Assembly (NCBI GenBank): GCA_003427395.1
Contig: BFEA01000100.1
Coordinates: forward strand, 2,102,785 to 2,131,762
Direction of reading: 5' to 3'
Source of the DNA: Chara braunii
Lineage: Eukaryota; Streptophyta; Charophyceae; Charales; Characeae
DNA: 28,978 nucleotides
The notes under the pieces are model-generated. The model was not told the origin of the DNA, ran no database searches, and saw only the letters and a list, made by a program, of their open reading frames with translations. How positions within the stretch are numbered: position 1 is the stretch's first letter; each line of letters opens with the position of its first letter. Shown here piece after piece: positions 1 through 9,135 of this stretch. A program made the translations under genes and the position numbers.

Positions 1-1
1 A

Positions 2-105
2 ATGAATCTCCCGCAAGAACGCGGGAGGATACACCGCCCACCACTTTCCAAATATGCAAGAGGAGAATGAATCTCCCGCAACAACGCGGGAGGATACACC
101 GCCAT
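2..105. repeat. Tandem repeat of about 64 bp, two copies
   Basis: The segment at 2-41 recurs at 66-105 with very few differences. Each copy holds a short inverted repeat (TCCCGC...GCGGGA). A more diverged copy of the same sequence appears near 287-322, beyond the microsatellite. Nothing coding is seen here. Confidence 0.8.
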
Positions 106-165
106 TTTCCCACGTTCTGTCGAAAGATGCATTCTCCTTTTGCACATTTGGAGAGTAGAGGGGTG

Positions 166-168
<3 letters not shown>

Positions 169-244
<76 letters not shown>

Positions 245-250
245 TGTGTG
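169..250. repeat. (CT)n-(GT)n compound microsatellite
   Basis: An uninterrupted CT run to about 227 is followed directly by a GT run to 250. The remainder of 251-1014 holds only hairpins, homopolymer tracts, a TTTTC-type run (about 836-880) and a short ATT run (about 934-950). No gene is seen there. Confidence 0.95.
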
Positions 251-428
251 GAGGCTCCCACCCGTTGCAGCCCCCTCCAAAACGAGGATGAATCTTTCGC
301 AAGACCGCAAGAAGATACACTCCCTGTGTAATAACTACAGGGTTTGGCTGTGGTGTCAGGCCCGAAAGGGGAAAAAAAGGCTGGGACTGCACCGGTACCG
401 TTCATGGCTGCACTGCTAAAAAGGGCCA

Positions 429-460
429 GCCCGAGTTTCAACTGCATTTGAAACTCGGGC
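429..460. repeat. Perfect hairpin, 13-bp arms
   Basis: GCCCGAGTTTCAA at 429-441 is the exact reverse complement of 448-460, with a 6-base loop. The same short words recur loosely at 480-515 and near 9750-9850, so it may belong to a dispersed noncoding repeat. Confidence 0.85.
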
Positions 461-561
461 CCTGACTAAATTGCTAAAAAGCAGTCTCAAATGCAGTTAC
501 AAACTGCTTTCGTGACTGCCCCGTCGTTACCCCTTTTTTTTTTTCCCCACGGGCCACGCCT

Positions 562-634
562 GAGATGCCTCGGCCACGTTTCTTTCTTTCTTTTTTTTCT
601 TTTCTTTTTTTCTTGGCCATGGCCGAGGCATCTC
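562..634. repeat. Inverted repeat with 14-bp arms
   Basis: GAGATGCCTCGGCC at 562-575 is matched by its exact reverse complement at 621-634, across a T/C-rich loop. The arm is a variant of the monomer of the minisatellite at 1015-1171, so this is probably an inverted pair of that satellite. Confidence 0.75.
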
Positions 635-755
635 CGTGGGCACGACCAGGTGCGTCAGCCATGCCCAAAAAAAAAAAAAAAAAACAAGAAACAATGGCGG
701 AACCGGCATGTTTTGCGTTCCTAAAGGCACCAAAAACAGGCCTTCGGCGACTGTA

Positions 756-830
756 TCAGGGCCTGAGCTCCAAAAGTCGTCCTAAGGCCGGCGGTGGTGT
801 CAAGGCGGAGGTTTCATTAAGGCGGTTGTG
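756..830 (+). repeat. Dispersed repeat, left inverted copy
   Basis: This segment is the diverged reverse complement of 6911-6990; both share the stretch around GGCGGTGGTGTCA and GGTTTCATTAAGGC. GC-rich sequence just inside (about 896-995, with GGTTGGTCGC and GCCATGCCGCGGC) also has an inverted relative at about 6790-6830. The pair brackets the 1252-6583 element in opposite orientation. Confidence 0.7.
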
Positions 831-847
831 GTTTTTCTTTTCTTTTC

Positions 848-879
<32 letters not shown>

Positions 880-1014
880 CATTTTTCTTTTTCGGTTGGT
901 CGCGCCGCGCCATGCCGCGGCGGCAAGGAGATTAATTATTATTATTATTTTTGTTCTTGTCTGTCGCACTGCGCGGTGCCATGCCGCGGCTGGGGAAAAA
1001 AAAGAAGAAGAGCC

Positions 1015-1171
1015 GAGATGTCTTGGCCACACCAAAGATTGGCCACGGCCGAAATGTCTCGGCCACACCCCATGGTCGGGCCACGGACGAGATGTCTCGG
1101 CCACACCCCAGATTGGCCACGGCAGAGATGTCTCGGCCACACCCCAGATTGGCCACGGCCGAGATGTCTCG
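1015..1171. repeat. Minisatellite of about 36 bp, four to five units
   Basis: Units read GAGATGTCTCGGCCACACC followed by CCAGATTGGCCACGGC. The GAGATGTCTC part is nearly palindromic. One unit near 1070-1085 has a variant spacer (CATGGTCGGG). A related unit lies at about 6679-6720, just beyond the right 80-bp repeat, so the same satellite touches both ends of the Penelope-like element. Confidence 0.85.
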
Positions 1172-1251
1172 GTGAAGCAATATCCATGCAAGTGAACAAC
1201 ACTTTGCCAAAAAGTCAGGAGAAGACAAGAAAAGACAAGTAAACCCCGAGC
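1172..1251 (+). repeat. 80-bp direct repeat, left copy
   Basis: Matches 6584-6663 in the same orientation over 80 bases with two mismatches by eye. It sits just outside the decayed Penelope-like element. It is either a terminal (pseudo-LTR) repeat or an unusually long target duplication. Confidence 0.85.
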
Positions 1252-1324
1252 GCATCAATCAAAAGATATACAATGAAGCACCATGAAAAATTTGGCACGA
1301 AGTGCCATAGTCGTGAAGCTCGAC

Positions 1325-1389
1325 TCACGGACTACACTACACGTGTTTCGGACGGGCCGTCAGAACACCGGCCATCATCAGGGGCGTGC
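1325..1389 (-). ncRNA. Candidate hammerhead ribozyme in 3' flank of the element
   Basis: On the minus strand CTGATGA (1381-1375) is followed by a stem-forming segment, then GAAA (1349-1346), a 3-bp stem III CAC/GTG with a 5-base loop (1345-1335), and UA at 1334-1333, where cleavage would fall. This matches the hammerhead core order. Stem I could form from 1382-1389 with 1332-1325, but with a CC/UC mismatch. Stem II pairs only partly and lacks the usual G-C closing pair next to CTGATGA. Penelope-like elements are known to carry hammerhead motifs, and this one is on the element's sense strand, 3' of its RT. It may be a degenerate copy. Confidence 0.4.
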
Positions 1390-1572
1390 GCTGGTGAGAT
1401 AAGACGAAGAGACACTATGAAGAACTTATATCCTACATCAAACAAAATTTCTGACAGAAGTACTGGTCCGTGGGAAAAGGAAGGCCCCAAGTACCAGTAC
1501 CAAAACACGTAAAAACCGAAAACCCAAGAAACGGCACAACAACTCCCTACTAGTGTACCAATAGTCCAGACC

Positions 1573-2590
1573 CTAAGCCTCCCAATTGGCAAAACACTGG
1601 ACCCAAATGGACCAAGCACCCCGAATGCGTATATTGAAATTGCAGAGGGCCCTGTCGAAGTAACTATCGGGAAANCCCCGCTGCTTGAGCTCCATCTTGA
1701 GAGAAAAGAGAAAAGAGGCCTCCCCCGCCGGTGAGGTGCCCATCGCATACGCTCTGTGCAAAAATGAAGTGATAATTGCCATTTTTTGTTTCTTGCTACA
1801 ATACGAACAGTAATCCTGCAGGTTCTGAAAAACGAGACCCTTACCTTCCAACAAATACTCCTGATTCTTATGCAACGCTTGACAATACACTCGAACAGGC
1901 TCACTTCCGACGAGAATTCTACACCCGAGGTAAGGCCGCTGATCCCCATTACTAGTCTTCTCCAATGTCAGATGCTTGTCATAACAAGTGGTAGTAAACC
2001 TATTCATGATGGTCCCTGCATTCTTCTCAGACGCTGGCTGCTGCTTCATATACTTAACGAAAATAGAAATGTCATCGACAAGCCTACACCCAAAAACCAA
2101 ACGTGCATCGTTGCCCAAACTCCTTAAGAATGTAAACTCGTTGTGTGCGCACATCAAGCATGCCAAAACAGGGCTCGGCGATTTCCCCATCGGAATGCCA
2201 AGATTTTGTTTCACAATTTTTCCCATCGCCATTGTGTAAGTGTGCTCCAGATCATATGCAATGAATTTGAGAAGAAGAGAAAACTTGACAGATTTGAAAC
2301 CTACCTGAGATCTGGGAGTTCTACAGAGAACGACACTCTTATTCTTCGCACAGATTAGACACTTATAAAAACTATTTTCATCGAAAAAGCTAACAGCCCA
2401 TTCTATGGCCATGATAATCGATGAGTGCGGTAGTTGGCAAAACATCTTTTTGACATCAAAACTACTCGCAAGCAAATCCTCCCCCGAAGTAATACACTGA
2501 TTAACTCTAAATAGGACAGCAGAAAAAGACTGTGTACTTCGCAGATTGAAATGACAGTTCGAAGGAAGCCTTTTAAGAAAATCGTTGACA
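1573..2590 (-). pseudogene. RT palm and thumb of the Penelope-like element
   Basis: This is the catalytic part of a reverse transcriptase. The frame is open from about 2590 to a stop at 1573. Motif A is SFDVKKMFCQLPH, with the Asp encoded near 2457. Motif B is GIPMGKSPSP (about 2199-2170). Motif C is RLVDDISIF, with the two Asp codons at about 2076-2071. All three catalytic acids are kept. LVDD in place of the more usual YVDD is a small oddity. About 130 residues of thumb-like sequence follow, including a segment with CSYCSKKQK. It is separated from the upstream RT part by a TAA at 2627-2629 and a one-base frame change between about 2585 and 2627, so it cannot be made as one chain. Codon 267 contains an N. 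Confidence 0.8.
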
Positions 2591-2626
2591 CAGAGAGATA
2601 CTATCCTCGATGATTTCCGTGACGGC

Positions 2627-3901
2627 TTATTCCAAGATCGGTCGCCACTTAGTTACATCCTTATGTTTTGGTATAACATAAGCTCTTCCCAATTTCCCTG
2701 AAGCCACCCATGGCGCCAAAACCTGAAGTTTTTGTGCCCTGTACTTAAGCTTACATCGCCGGATGATTTCTTCCTCGTCATAATTAACGACCTGCAATCC
2801 GACATTCTCAGTAAACAACTTACGTAACCCCTCTGCGTTGATAATCAGACAACAAACAAAAGTGTCACCAGTATTGTGATCCAATGGATAACGTACAAGC
2901 CCTTCGAACTCTTTCTTCCATGCCTGAATCTCCCCGAACGACAAACAGTCACCATACCTACTACCTTTAGACAGACAGTCCTCAAGTCCCGAAAAATGAA
3001 AAACATCCTTGACGCCAAAAAATTGTTGAAAAGAGGCGGTAATCTGCTTCCTCAGAGACCCTGTATGAGCAGAATACTCGGGGCAAACAACATTCTTAGA
3101 GTTACGGAGACAGGAAGGGAGAAAATCTACTTCACTAACCCTAAACGACACATGATCATGAACCTTGGGAAATTTTGACGGAAGAGAAACACAAAGACAC
3201 GTAGGCTTGAAGGATGATGCATACTCCCGGATGCTATAGAGAAGATCCGATATCGCCTGGTTCTTTATCCATACAATACGCAATTTCATACATACTTGCT
3301 GAAGGTACGGGAGTGGATAGTTCAGGCTTAATATACAACTCTGACAAACGCGTCTTACAACTGACTTTACAAGATTCTCATCGAACCTAATGCGAACAAC
3401 CAATCTAGCAGAAAGGCGTAGATTATACTTCCTTCGGCAGGCCAGGGAGAGAATAATACGTAAAGAAGTAGGAGATTTCCTAGCAGAGATGGTACGGACC
3501 GCGTTATAGGCGGAGACAAAGGAAGCAAGACTCCAGAGGGAAAGATCTCGTCTTGATTGGGGGAATTTCAACAACTGTACTACCTTGTCTTTATACGGAA
3601 GGGATGTGGAGCAGAAACGCTTGACGGAGTGGAGATAGAAAGTTTCTCCCGGAAGAAACCAAGAACGACAGTTCTTTAGCAGAGAAATCGGAAGATCGGT
3701 GGATGAGATAGTCGAACAACCAAAAAGTCGTCGAATAAGCTTCCACTTATCAGAGAATGAGTTGTCAGACAGGACGCGAAGTTTGAGAGGGAAAGAGAGC
3801 ATGGATGTGGAGATACTACATAGTAAAGAAATAAAACTGGTTGAGGTTTGACCGGATGAGAGTGAAAAATAATACGGAGAGGGGGTAGATTGTAATAGCA
3901 A
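2627..3901 (-). pseudogene. N-terminal RT region of the Penelope-like element
   Basis: A 424-codon open stretch lies between the endonuclease region and the RT palm. Its end, KHKDVTKWRPILE, resembles the conserved lysine/arginine-proline segment just upstream of RT motif A (the fingers), and a TAA follows. The rest is basic and Ser/Leu-rich with scattered Cys and is not recognised as a named domain. Its frame differs from that of the upstream GIY-YIG region, with which it overlaps at 3816-3901; the change falls downstream of the (GAA)n tract that encodes a poly-Ser linker. The apparent start at 3901 is a non-ATG codon and is not a real start. The ancestral protein was probably one endonuclease-RT polyprotein. 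Confidence 0.65.
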
Positions 3902-4574
3902 GAGAGGAAGAAGAGGCAGAAAAAGAAGAGGGAGAAGAAGAAGAAGAAGAAGAAGAAGAAGAAGAAGAAGAAGAAGAAGAAGAAGGAGGAGGAGAGGAGA
4001 GAGGAAAGGAATCAGAGGGCAAGAACTTCTTCTTTCTTCTTAATATTTCCCTTCGACCTGGACGACATTTTTTATGTCGTCGGATGCGCGCCTTTACAGA
4101 ATTAAGGGCTGGAGTAAAAGAACGGATGAAGAACTTCTCAGATGGTAGTAGATCGTCCTTTGAAGAGTAAAAAAAGATAGGAATGGAGATATACCCATCG
4201 ATACCAACCCTACGAATCCAACGATAGAGCTTCCTATTACGACGAAGAGGTTTGGATGACGCAGACGAAGAGGAATGTTCCTTCCAACGAATTTTAATAC
4301 TACGCGACGTACAACCAATATACACATGTTTATACCACGGGGAAATAATAGCATATACAACTGGGCCTTGACAAGACCTAAAATCATAACCAATGCTAAG
4401 TAAATGCAACAAGAAATCACGAAGTTTAAGACCCCAACGAATCAGATTATTAATAATCAAAAAGACAACTGTTAATCGAAACAAACAGGTAATCTCATCT
4501 ACAGGCAATGACTTACGATAGTCCCGAAAGAATGATGCCCACTCCCACAAGGAAGATACGCTCAAGGCGCCTTC
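3816..4574 (-). pseudogene. GIY-YIG endonuclease domain of the Penelope-like element
   Basis: A GIY-YIG nuclease would nick target DNA for target-primed reverse transcription. Numbering from the codon at 4565, the core is VVYAIISPWYKHVYIGCTSRS. Tyr71 and Tyr82 are the two motif tyrosines, with YIG intact; Arg88 or Arg93 and His97 form the R...H element; Glu143 (PSEKFF) and Asn155 (PALN) are the later conserved residues. All expected catalytic positions are present. A Ser run of about 25 residues follows, encoded by (GAA)n on the plus strand, then a stop at 3816. There is no early ATG. The frame is open up to the TGA at 4577-4575 that ends the gag-like protein, and the two share one frame, which suggests either readthrough or a mutated stop in a former fusion. 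Confidence 0.8.
3933..3986. repeat. (GAA)n microsatellite inside coding region
   Basis: A trinucleotide run encodes poly-Ser on the minus strand between the GIY-YIG domain and the RT. Being trinucleotide, it can vary in length without shifting frame. The frame break between endonuclease and RT lies just downstream. Confidence 0.95.
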
Positions 4575-6262
4575 TCACTCGTCGTTAATATCTTCTGTGG
4601 AGGTGGCATAATGTTGCTCATGATCGTCTTCATCTTCATCTTGAAGGCCTTGATCCTTGAGCCATTGCGCGAATCTTCTTCTTGCCCGGATCTCAGCTAC
4701 ATTAGCCTTAGCCTGATCCAATTTGATGTAGGTGATCCCCTCCTCCTCACACAGTTTCGACATATCTGCCTTCTTGAATGGGCGTAAAGTCCGCCTCTCC
4801 TCTTCTTGTAACTTTTTTAATTGAACCTCCTCCGGTTTCTCGGATAACTTCTCGACAGCTTTCGTCCTCCAAGGACCGCCTTCCTTCTTTGACTCGTCGT
4901 CCTCAATCTGTATAGCACTTAAGGCTGGCCTCAGGTTGCGAGGCGTCGTTTTCCTGACATAAGATCTTATTGCAGAAGGACACTGCTTCGTCAGCAACTG
5001 AGCACCCATGCGTGCCATCCGTTCCTTGAGAGCTTGCACTTCTTTGTTGGCGATTTCTTCACCTGCCTGAGCCTTCTTGTATGCCTTGTGAAGGGCATCC
5101 AAATCCTTGGGAGTGTAAACGGCGTCACCAATCGAAACCAAACTCTGCTTCCCTTTGTCCGGCTCCGCTGGTGGACTTTTATCCGTCACCACTTCGGACG
5201 ATCGCTTGTTATTGGCGTTCTTGAGCTCATCGATCTCCATTCTGAGATCTTGGAAATCCTTCTTGAGTGTCAAGTTTTCTGCCTTCAAACTGCAGAGTTC
5301 ATTGCTGCGGTTCTGGAGCGCTGCCTGCACCCCTTCAAGCTCTTGAATCTGCAAACGAAGCGCCGCGATTTCATCGCTCTGCGAGCTTTCGGAAATCGCA
5401 TCAATTGATTTGTTCTTCTCGTTCCGTGCCCTCAATATCTCAATTTCCTTCTTAAGAATTTCCTCCTCGCTTCTCAGAGACTGCTCTTTCTGAAGCGCCT
5501 CTTTCTCCCGCCGTAGCGCATCCAAACTGGATTCCGCCTTTTCCCCCGCACATCTTGCCTTCTCCCCCACATACTTAGCCTTCAGTTCATCTAACTCCCG
5601 TTTTACCTTGGTGATCTCCGACTCATCCTCATCAGGAATGTCAATTTTCTTCCCTAGAACCGATTCGCAGACAGACTTCATCCTGCTCCTCACAATCTTC
5701 CCTAACCTAGCCTCGTGCAATTCCTTCTTTTTTCTTGCTTGCACGTTTCTCTCCTCTTCTGCCTGCAGCTTTTTCTTCTCGGCTTCAAACAGTTCCAACT
5801 TAGCTGCCTCCTGCTTCTTACGTTCCCGTTCTTCCGCTTGTTCCGAGAGCAGGTCATAGATCTTATCAAACCGATCATCGTTGTCACGTTTCCTATAACC
5901 ACCACCCAGGGCTTCGGAAACCGCTGACCTCCGTAACCTTGATTACCCCGATAACCACCGCCGCCACCATAGTTGCCGTAACCACCATAATTACTTCCAG
6001 CATTATTAACGCTTCTACCTTATGGCGGTTGGTGCGGCACGATTGCGTTGGAAGTGCCAGACGCCGCGGCCATCTGAGAAGAAGAAGAAGAAGACGCCGC
6101 CGGTGCTGGCAACAAACCTGATACCTCATTACGCGTGCCACCATTCATAGCTCCTTGTATGTTCGCTGCCATCTCCGCTCCGTTCGAACAGTTGCGAAAG
6201 GGGCATTCTCGAATGAAGTGGCCAGGGAGCCTACAGAAATGACAGACACCTGAACGATACAT
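4575..6262 (-). pseudogene. Gag-like ORF1: CCHC zinc knuckle, Gly-rich, coiled coil
   Basis: Likely the nucleic-acid-binding ORF1 product of the element. The ATG at 6262 begins MYRSGVCHFCRLPGHFIREC, a CX2CX4HX4C zinc knuckle (about 6244-6203). A Ser/Ala segment follows, then a Gly/Tyr/Asn-rich stretch (about 5990-5915), then about 400 residues dominated by Glu/Lys/Leu heptads typical of a long coiled coil, with an acidic end (DEDEDDHEQ). Two lesions break it: TAA at 6020-6022, one base from a Gln codon, and a one-base frame change near 5905-5915. From about 5900 to the TGA at 4577-4575 the frame is open. An upstream in-frame extension to 6424 exists but is hydrophobic and starts without ATG, so it was not used. 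A gag-type knuckle plus coiled coil in front of a GIY-YIG/RT polyprotein is notable. Confidence 0.75.
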
Positions 6263-6422
6263 CTCCAAAGGAGGACGAACCTCGTCCCCCGGTTTAATCC
6301 AGCGGGCAACAGCCCTAAAAATCCCACAGCGCGATTCCAGATAGAAAGAAAAGGAGAGAAGAGACGACGGAAGAGGGAAAAGAAACAGAAAAGGAATGAA
6401 AAGGAAACAGGAACAACGGAAC

Positions 6423-6516
6423 ATAGATTGTAGATTGTAGACTGTAGACTGAAGACAGTAGACTGAAGACTGTAGACCGAAGACAGTAGACTGAAGACTG
6501 AAGACTAAAGACTAAA
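6423..6516. repeat. Heptamer repeat in the element's 5' leader
   Basis: About thirteen 7-base units alternate between GTAGACT-like and GAAGACT-like. The array lies directly upstream, on the minus strand, of the ORF1 region, so it would be in the 5' leader. It is not the plant telomere heptamer. Confidence 0.85.
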
Positions 6517-6583
6517 GGCAAAGGTCACAGTCACTCGTACGGGGTGATCAATCCCCCCGACGGTTCTCTGTGTGCATGTCGCA

Positions 6584-6663
6584 GTGAAGCAATATCCATG
6601 CAAGTGAACAACACTTTGCTAAAAAGTCAGGAGAAGATAAGAAAAGACAAGTAAACCCCGAGC
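6584..6663 (+). repeat. 80-bp direct repeat, right copy
   Basis: Same orientation as 1172-1251, with two mismatches seen by eye. It is followed within about 20 bases by a unit of the GAGATGTCTC satellite, which also abuts the left copy. Confidence 0.85.
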
Positions 6664-6739
6664 CAAAAAGTCCAAAGGAGATGTCTCAGCCACACCTCAG
6701 ATTGGCCATGGCCCAGATGTATAGGCCAAACCCCGGCTG

Positions 6740-6990
6740 TGGCCCAACCATGGTTTTTTTTTTCTTTTTTCTTTTTTCTTTTTTTCCCTCAGCTGCGGCC
6801 ACAGCGCGGAGTGGTGCGACCGACCGGAAAACAAACAAACAAACAAACAAACAAACAAACAAACAAACAAACAAACAAACAAACAACCAAAAAAAAACAA
6901 AAAAAAAAAACACAACTGCCTTAATGAAACCTCTGCCCTGACACCACCGCCGACCTGAGTTACGAACGCCTTTTCGAACTCAGGCCCTGA
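6740..6990 (-). repeat. Dispersed repeat, right inverted copy, with (AAAC)n
   Basis: 6911-6990 is the reverse complement of 756-830 with moderate divergence. Inside it lie an (AAAC)n microsatellite (about 6831-6887) and GC-rich sequence (about 6793-6830) that also matches the left flank in inverted orientation. The left copy has TTTTC-type and ATT runs in place of AAAC. From 6991 to about 8850 I see no gene, only A/T runs and short direct repeats such as the CCCTGAG words near 7096-7137. Confidence 0.65.
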
Positions 6991-8854
6991 CACAGACGCC
7001 TATGCCTGTTTTCTCTGCCCATTACGAACTCCCATGTGACATAAGCGCGCTTCCCCCAAAAAACAAACAAACAAACAAATAACAAGGCTGAGTGCCTGAG
7101 GCCAGAACGCTGACTCCCTGAGTCCCTGAGGCCAGAGACCAGGGGTCCTTTCCTGTGAAACTGGGCAAAACGCGGTATTTTTGCTGGCAAACTATGCAAC
7201 GAAACCTCCATTTTTTGGAAAGGAAACTCTGAACGGACGAGATTTTTGCTGCCAGACTTGGAAGGAGCAATAATTTTGCTATTAATCCTTTGCAAAATAC
7301 CACCATAAGTTGAGATATATTCCAAAATGCCCCTGAAAGATACTGAATACCCTTTTGGGCTGAAATCTTTGTGTGGTGCCCCTGTCAGGCGGGTGTGCAA
7401 CTTTGCAATCTGGACCTCCCCGTTTGGACCTTATCATTTTGCAATAGTGCCTAGGAAAAGTTGGCAAGTTCTGGGCCCTTCTGCAAAGTTCGACGGTACC
7501 TGGTAGGGGTATATTGCAAAGATGGGGGTAGTTCGTAAATTATCCCATTTTCATTCCTTGTTTTGTAGGTTATTTCGATTTTTTTATTTTTTCTATGTGG
7601 GGCCTGGGGCCTCTACCCACTAGCATCGAGTAAAACGGTGTGTGGCGGCCGTTTCTTTAAAAAAAAACATATAAAGAATCCTTTTTTTTATTTTCAGAAA
7701 TGCAAAGAAAACAAGGCCAACCCTATGCATCCACACTTCCACCAGTACCATGCGACCTTCCCGCCGGCCTGTTCGCAGTCTTCCACGGAAATCTCAATAT
7801 TCTGAATTTCTGCAAAAAAAATAGCAAGGCACGAAGCTTAAAAAACAACCCCCCCTCAAAAAGACCATAGTATTGAAGCTTCGGGCCAACGCAAAGTGGC
7901 CGACTAAATGGCCAACAAATGATTAAGAAAAAAATTCTGCTGGCCCTCAGGAAGCTGCATCCACCAAAACAAAGACAATCCACACTAGCAGTGGATACAC
8001 AAAATGATCAAGGACTCACGCATGTCACAGACGGCCGCACGTGGTCGGAGCACAAGCGTAAATAGGACGTAGTGGGACGAGGCCCCTGTGGTATCGGGCT
8101 GAGCCCGAAAAAAAAAACAAGGAGAAAACTCAAGTAAACAAACATCACCACGCTTTAATGGTTTGGCCGATCAGGAGCATCTTACTGGCCTTTTACGGTG
8201 GATGTACTATGGGGTAGGTATAAGGATAGAGGGTATAGTATATATGAATTACACTCACCAACAGGACAATGGTTATGGGTGCGTTCCAGAGAGCTCATAA
8301 TAATGTCATTGAGCGGTAAGAGTGCGAGACAACAAGGCGATGTGAACTCAACAGGCTGTTTTTTCCTTTTCCTGTTGTGCGGTCACAGCAGATGTAGACG
8401 AAGGTAGAAAAGCCATGCAGGATAGCGAGCTACGTACGTCTACAAGGTGAGAGATTCGGGATCGTACGCACTGTTTTTTTATTTTTATTTTTTTCAGAAG
8501 AGAAAACAACAGCCACGCATCATTGAGAGGAGACCAAAGCCAAGCATGGAAACGCAAAGCAGGCGAAATTCAATTAGAGTCGTCACAGCATTCATTCGCA
8601 CGAAAAACAATTAAGAGTCTTAGAGCAAAGTGATAGAGTCAATCCTCGAAAGCAATTTACAAAAGTAGCCCAGACTCTTCGACCAGGAGTAGCTCGTCAG
8701 ACTCTTCAGAGAAACTTTAGGAACGAAAAGTTTAGGCCTCTTCGATATGGAATGGAAACGGAATACTAGAGATGAGGAGGAGAAATATGATGAAAATCGC
8801 TTTGAGTCGTAGGGCCGCAGGCTGCGTAGCTCGAGGGGTCTCATGCGCTCAGAA

Positions 8855-9135
8855 GAAGCGGAACTCGTCAGGGGTTTTGCGAAGATCGGAGACAGGAGAG
8901 GGGGTATACACAGTGATAGGGAGAGAGGTAAGGAGCGGCGGAGGGAAGAGAGGCGAAGCGAGGGAGGGAGGGAGGGAGGGAAGAGGCGAAGAGAGGGAAG
9001 GAGGGAGGCAGAACTCGTCAGGCGTTTTGTGGAGATCGGAGACTGGGGGGTATACACAGTGAGAGGGAGAGGGGCAAGGAGCGGCGCGAAGAGAGGGAAG
9101 GACGGAGGGAGGGAGGGAGGGAGGGAGGGAGGAGA
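8855..9135. repeat. GA-rich tandem duplication of about 150 bp with GGGA runs
   Basis: The segment starting AACTCGTCAGGGG at about 8861 recurs at about 9012, including GGTATACACAGTGA and the purine-rich stretch behind it. GGGA runs lie near 8960-8985 and 9106-9135. Long open frames here are products of base composition, with Ser/Leu/Pro on one strand and Arg/Gly/Glu on the other. 9136-10690 holds no recognisable gene; a short direct repeat (TTCCTTGTTCTAGCGGGACAC) occurs at 9491 and 9521. Confidence 0.75.

Larger units (their letters stand above)
1252..6583 (-). mobile_element. Decayed Penelope-like retroelement with N-terminal GIY-YIG
   Basis: All recognisable coding lies on the minus strand. 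In transcription order these are a CCHC zinc-knuckle/coiled-coil protein (6262-4575), a GIY-YIG endonuclease (4574-3816), an RT upstream region (3901-2627) and RT motifs A-C (about 2590-1573). Green-lineage Penelope-like elements with the endonuclease N-terminal to the RT (the Chlamys group) are described in the literature, and this order fits them. No integrase, RNase H or protease is visible, which argues against an LTR element. Bounds are set by the 80-bp direct repeats and are approximate. The copy is dead as it stands, with two in-frame TAA stops, a TGA between gag and endonuclease, and at least three frame changes. One ambiguous base lies at about 1675. It may be expressed as RNA but not as intact proteins. 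Confidence 0.75.

Noticed and set aside
6423-6516. Interstitial telomere repeat
   Set aside because: The period is 7 but the unit (GTAGACT/GAAGACT) does not match any plant or algal telomere unit I know.
6315-6521. Upstream extension of the gag-like protein
   Set aside because: Hydrophobic, low-complexity translation of the heptamer and purine-rich leader with no ATG in the zinc-knuckle frame; the ATG at 6262 just before the zinc knuckle is preferred.
1172-6663. LTR retrotransposon explanation for the 80-bp direct repeats
   Set aside because: The repeats are too short for typical LTRs, and the interior has GIY-YIG and a Penelope-type RT with no integrase, RNase H or aspartic protease.
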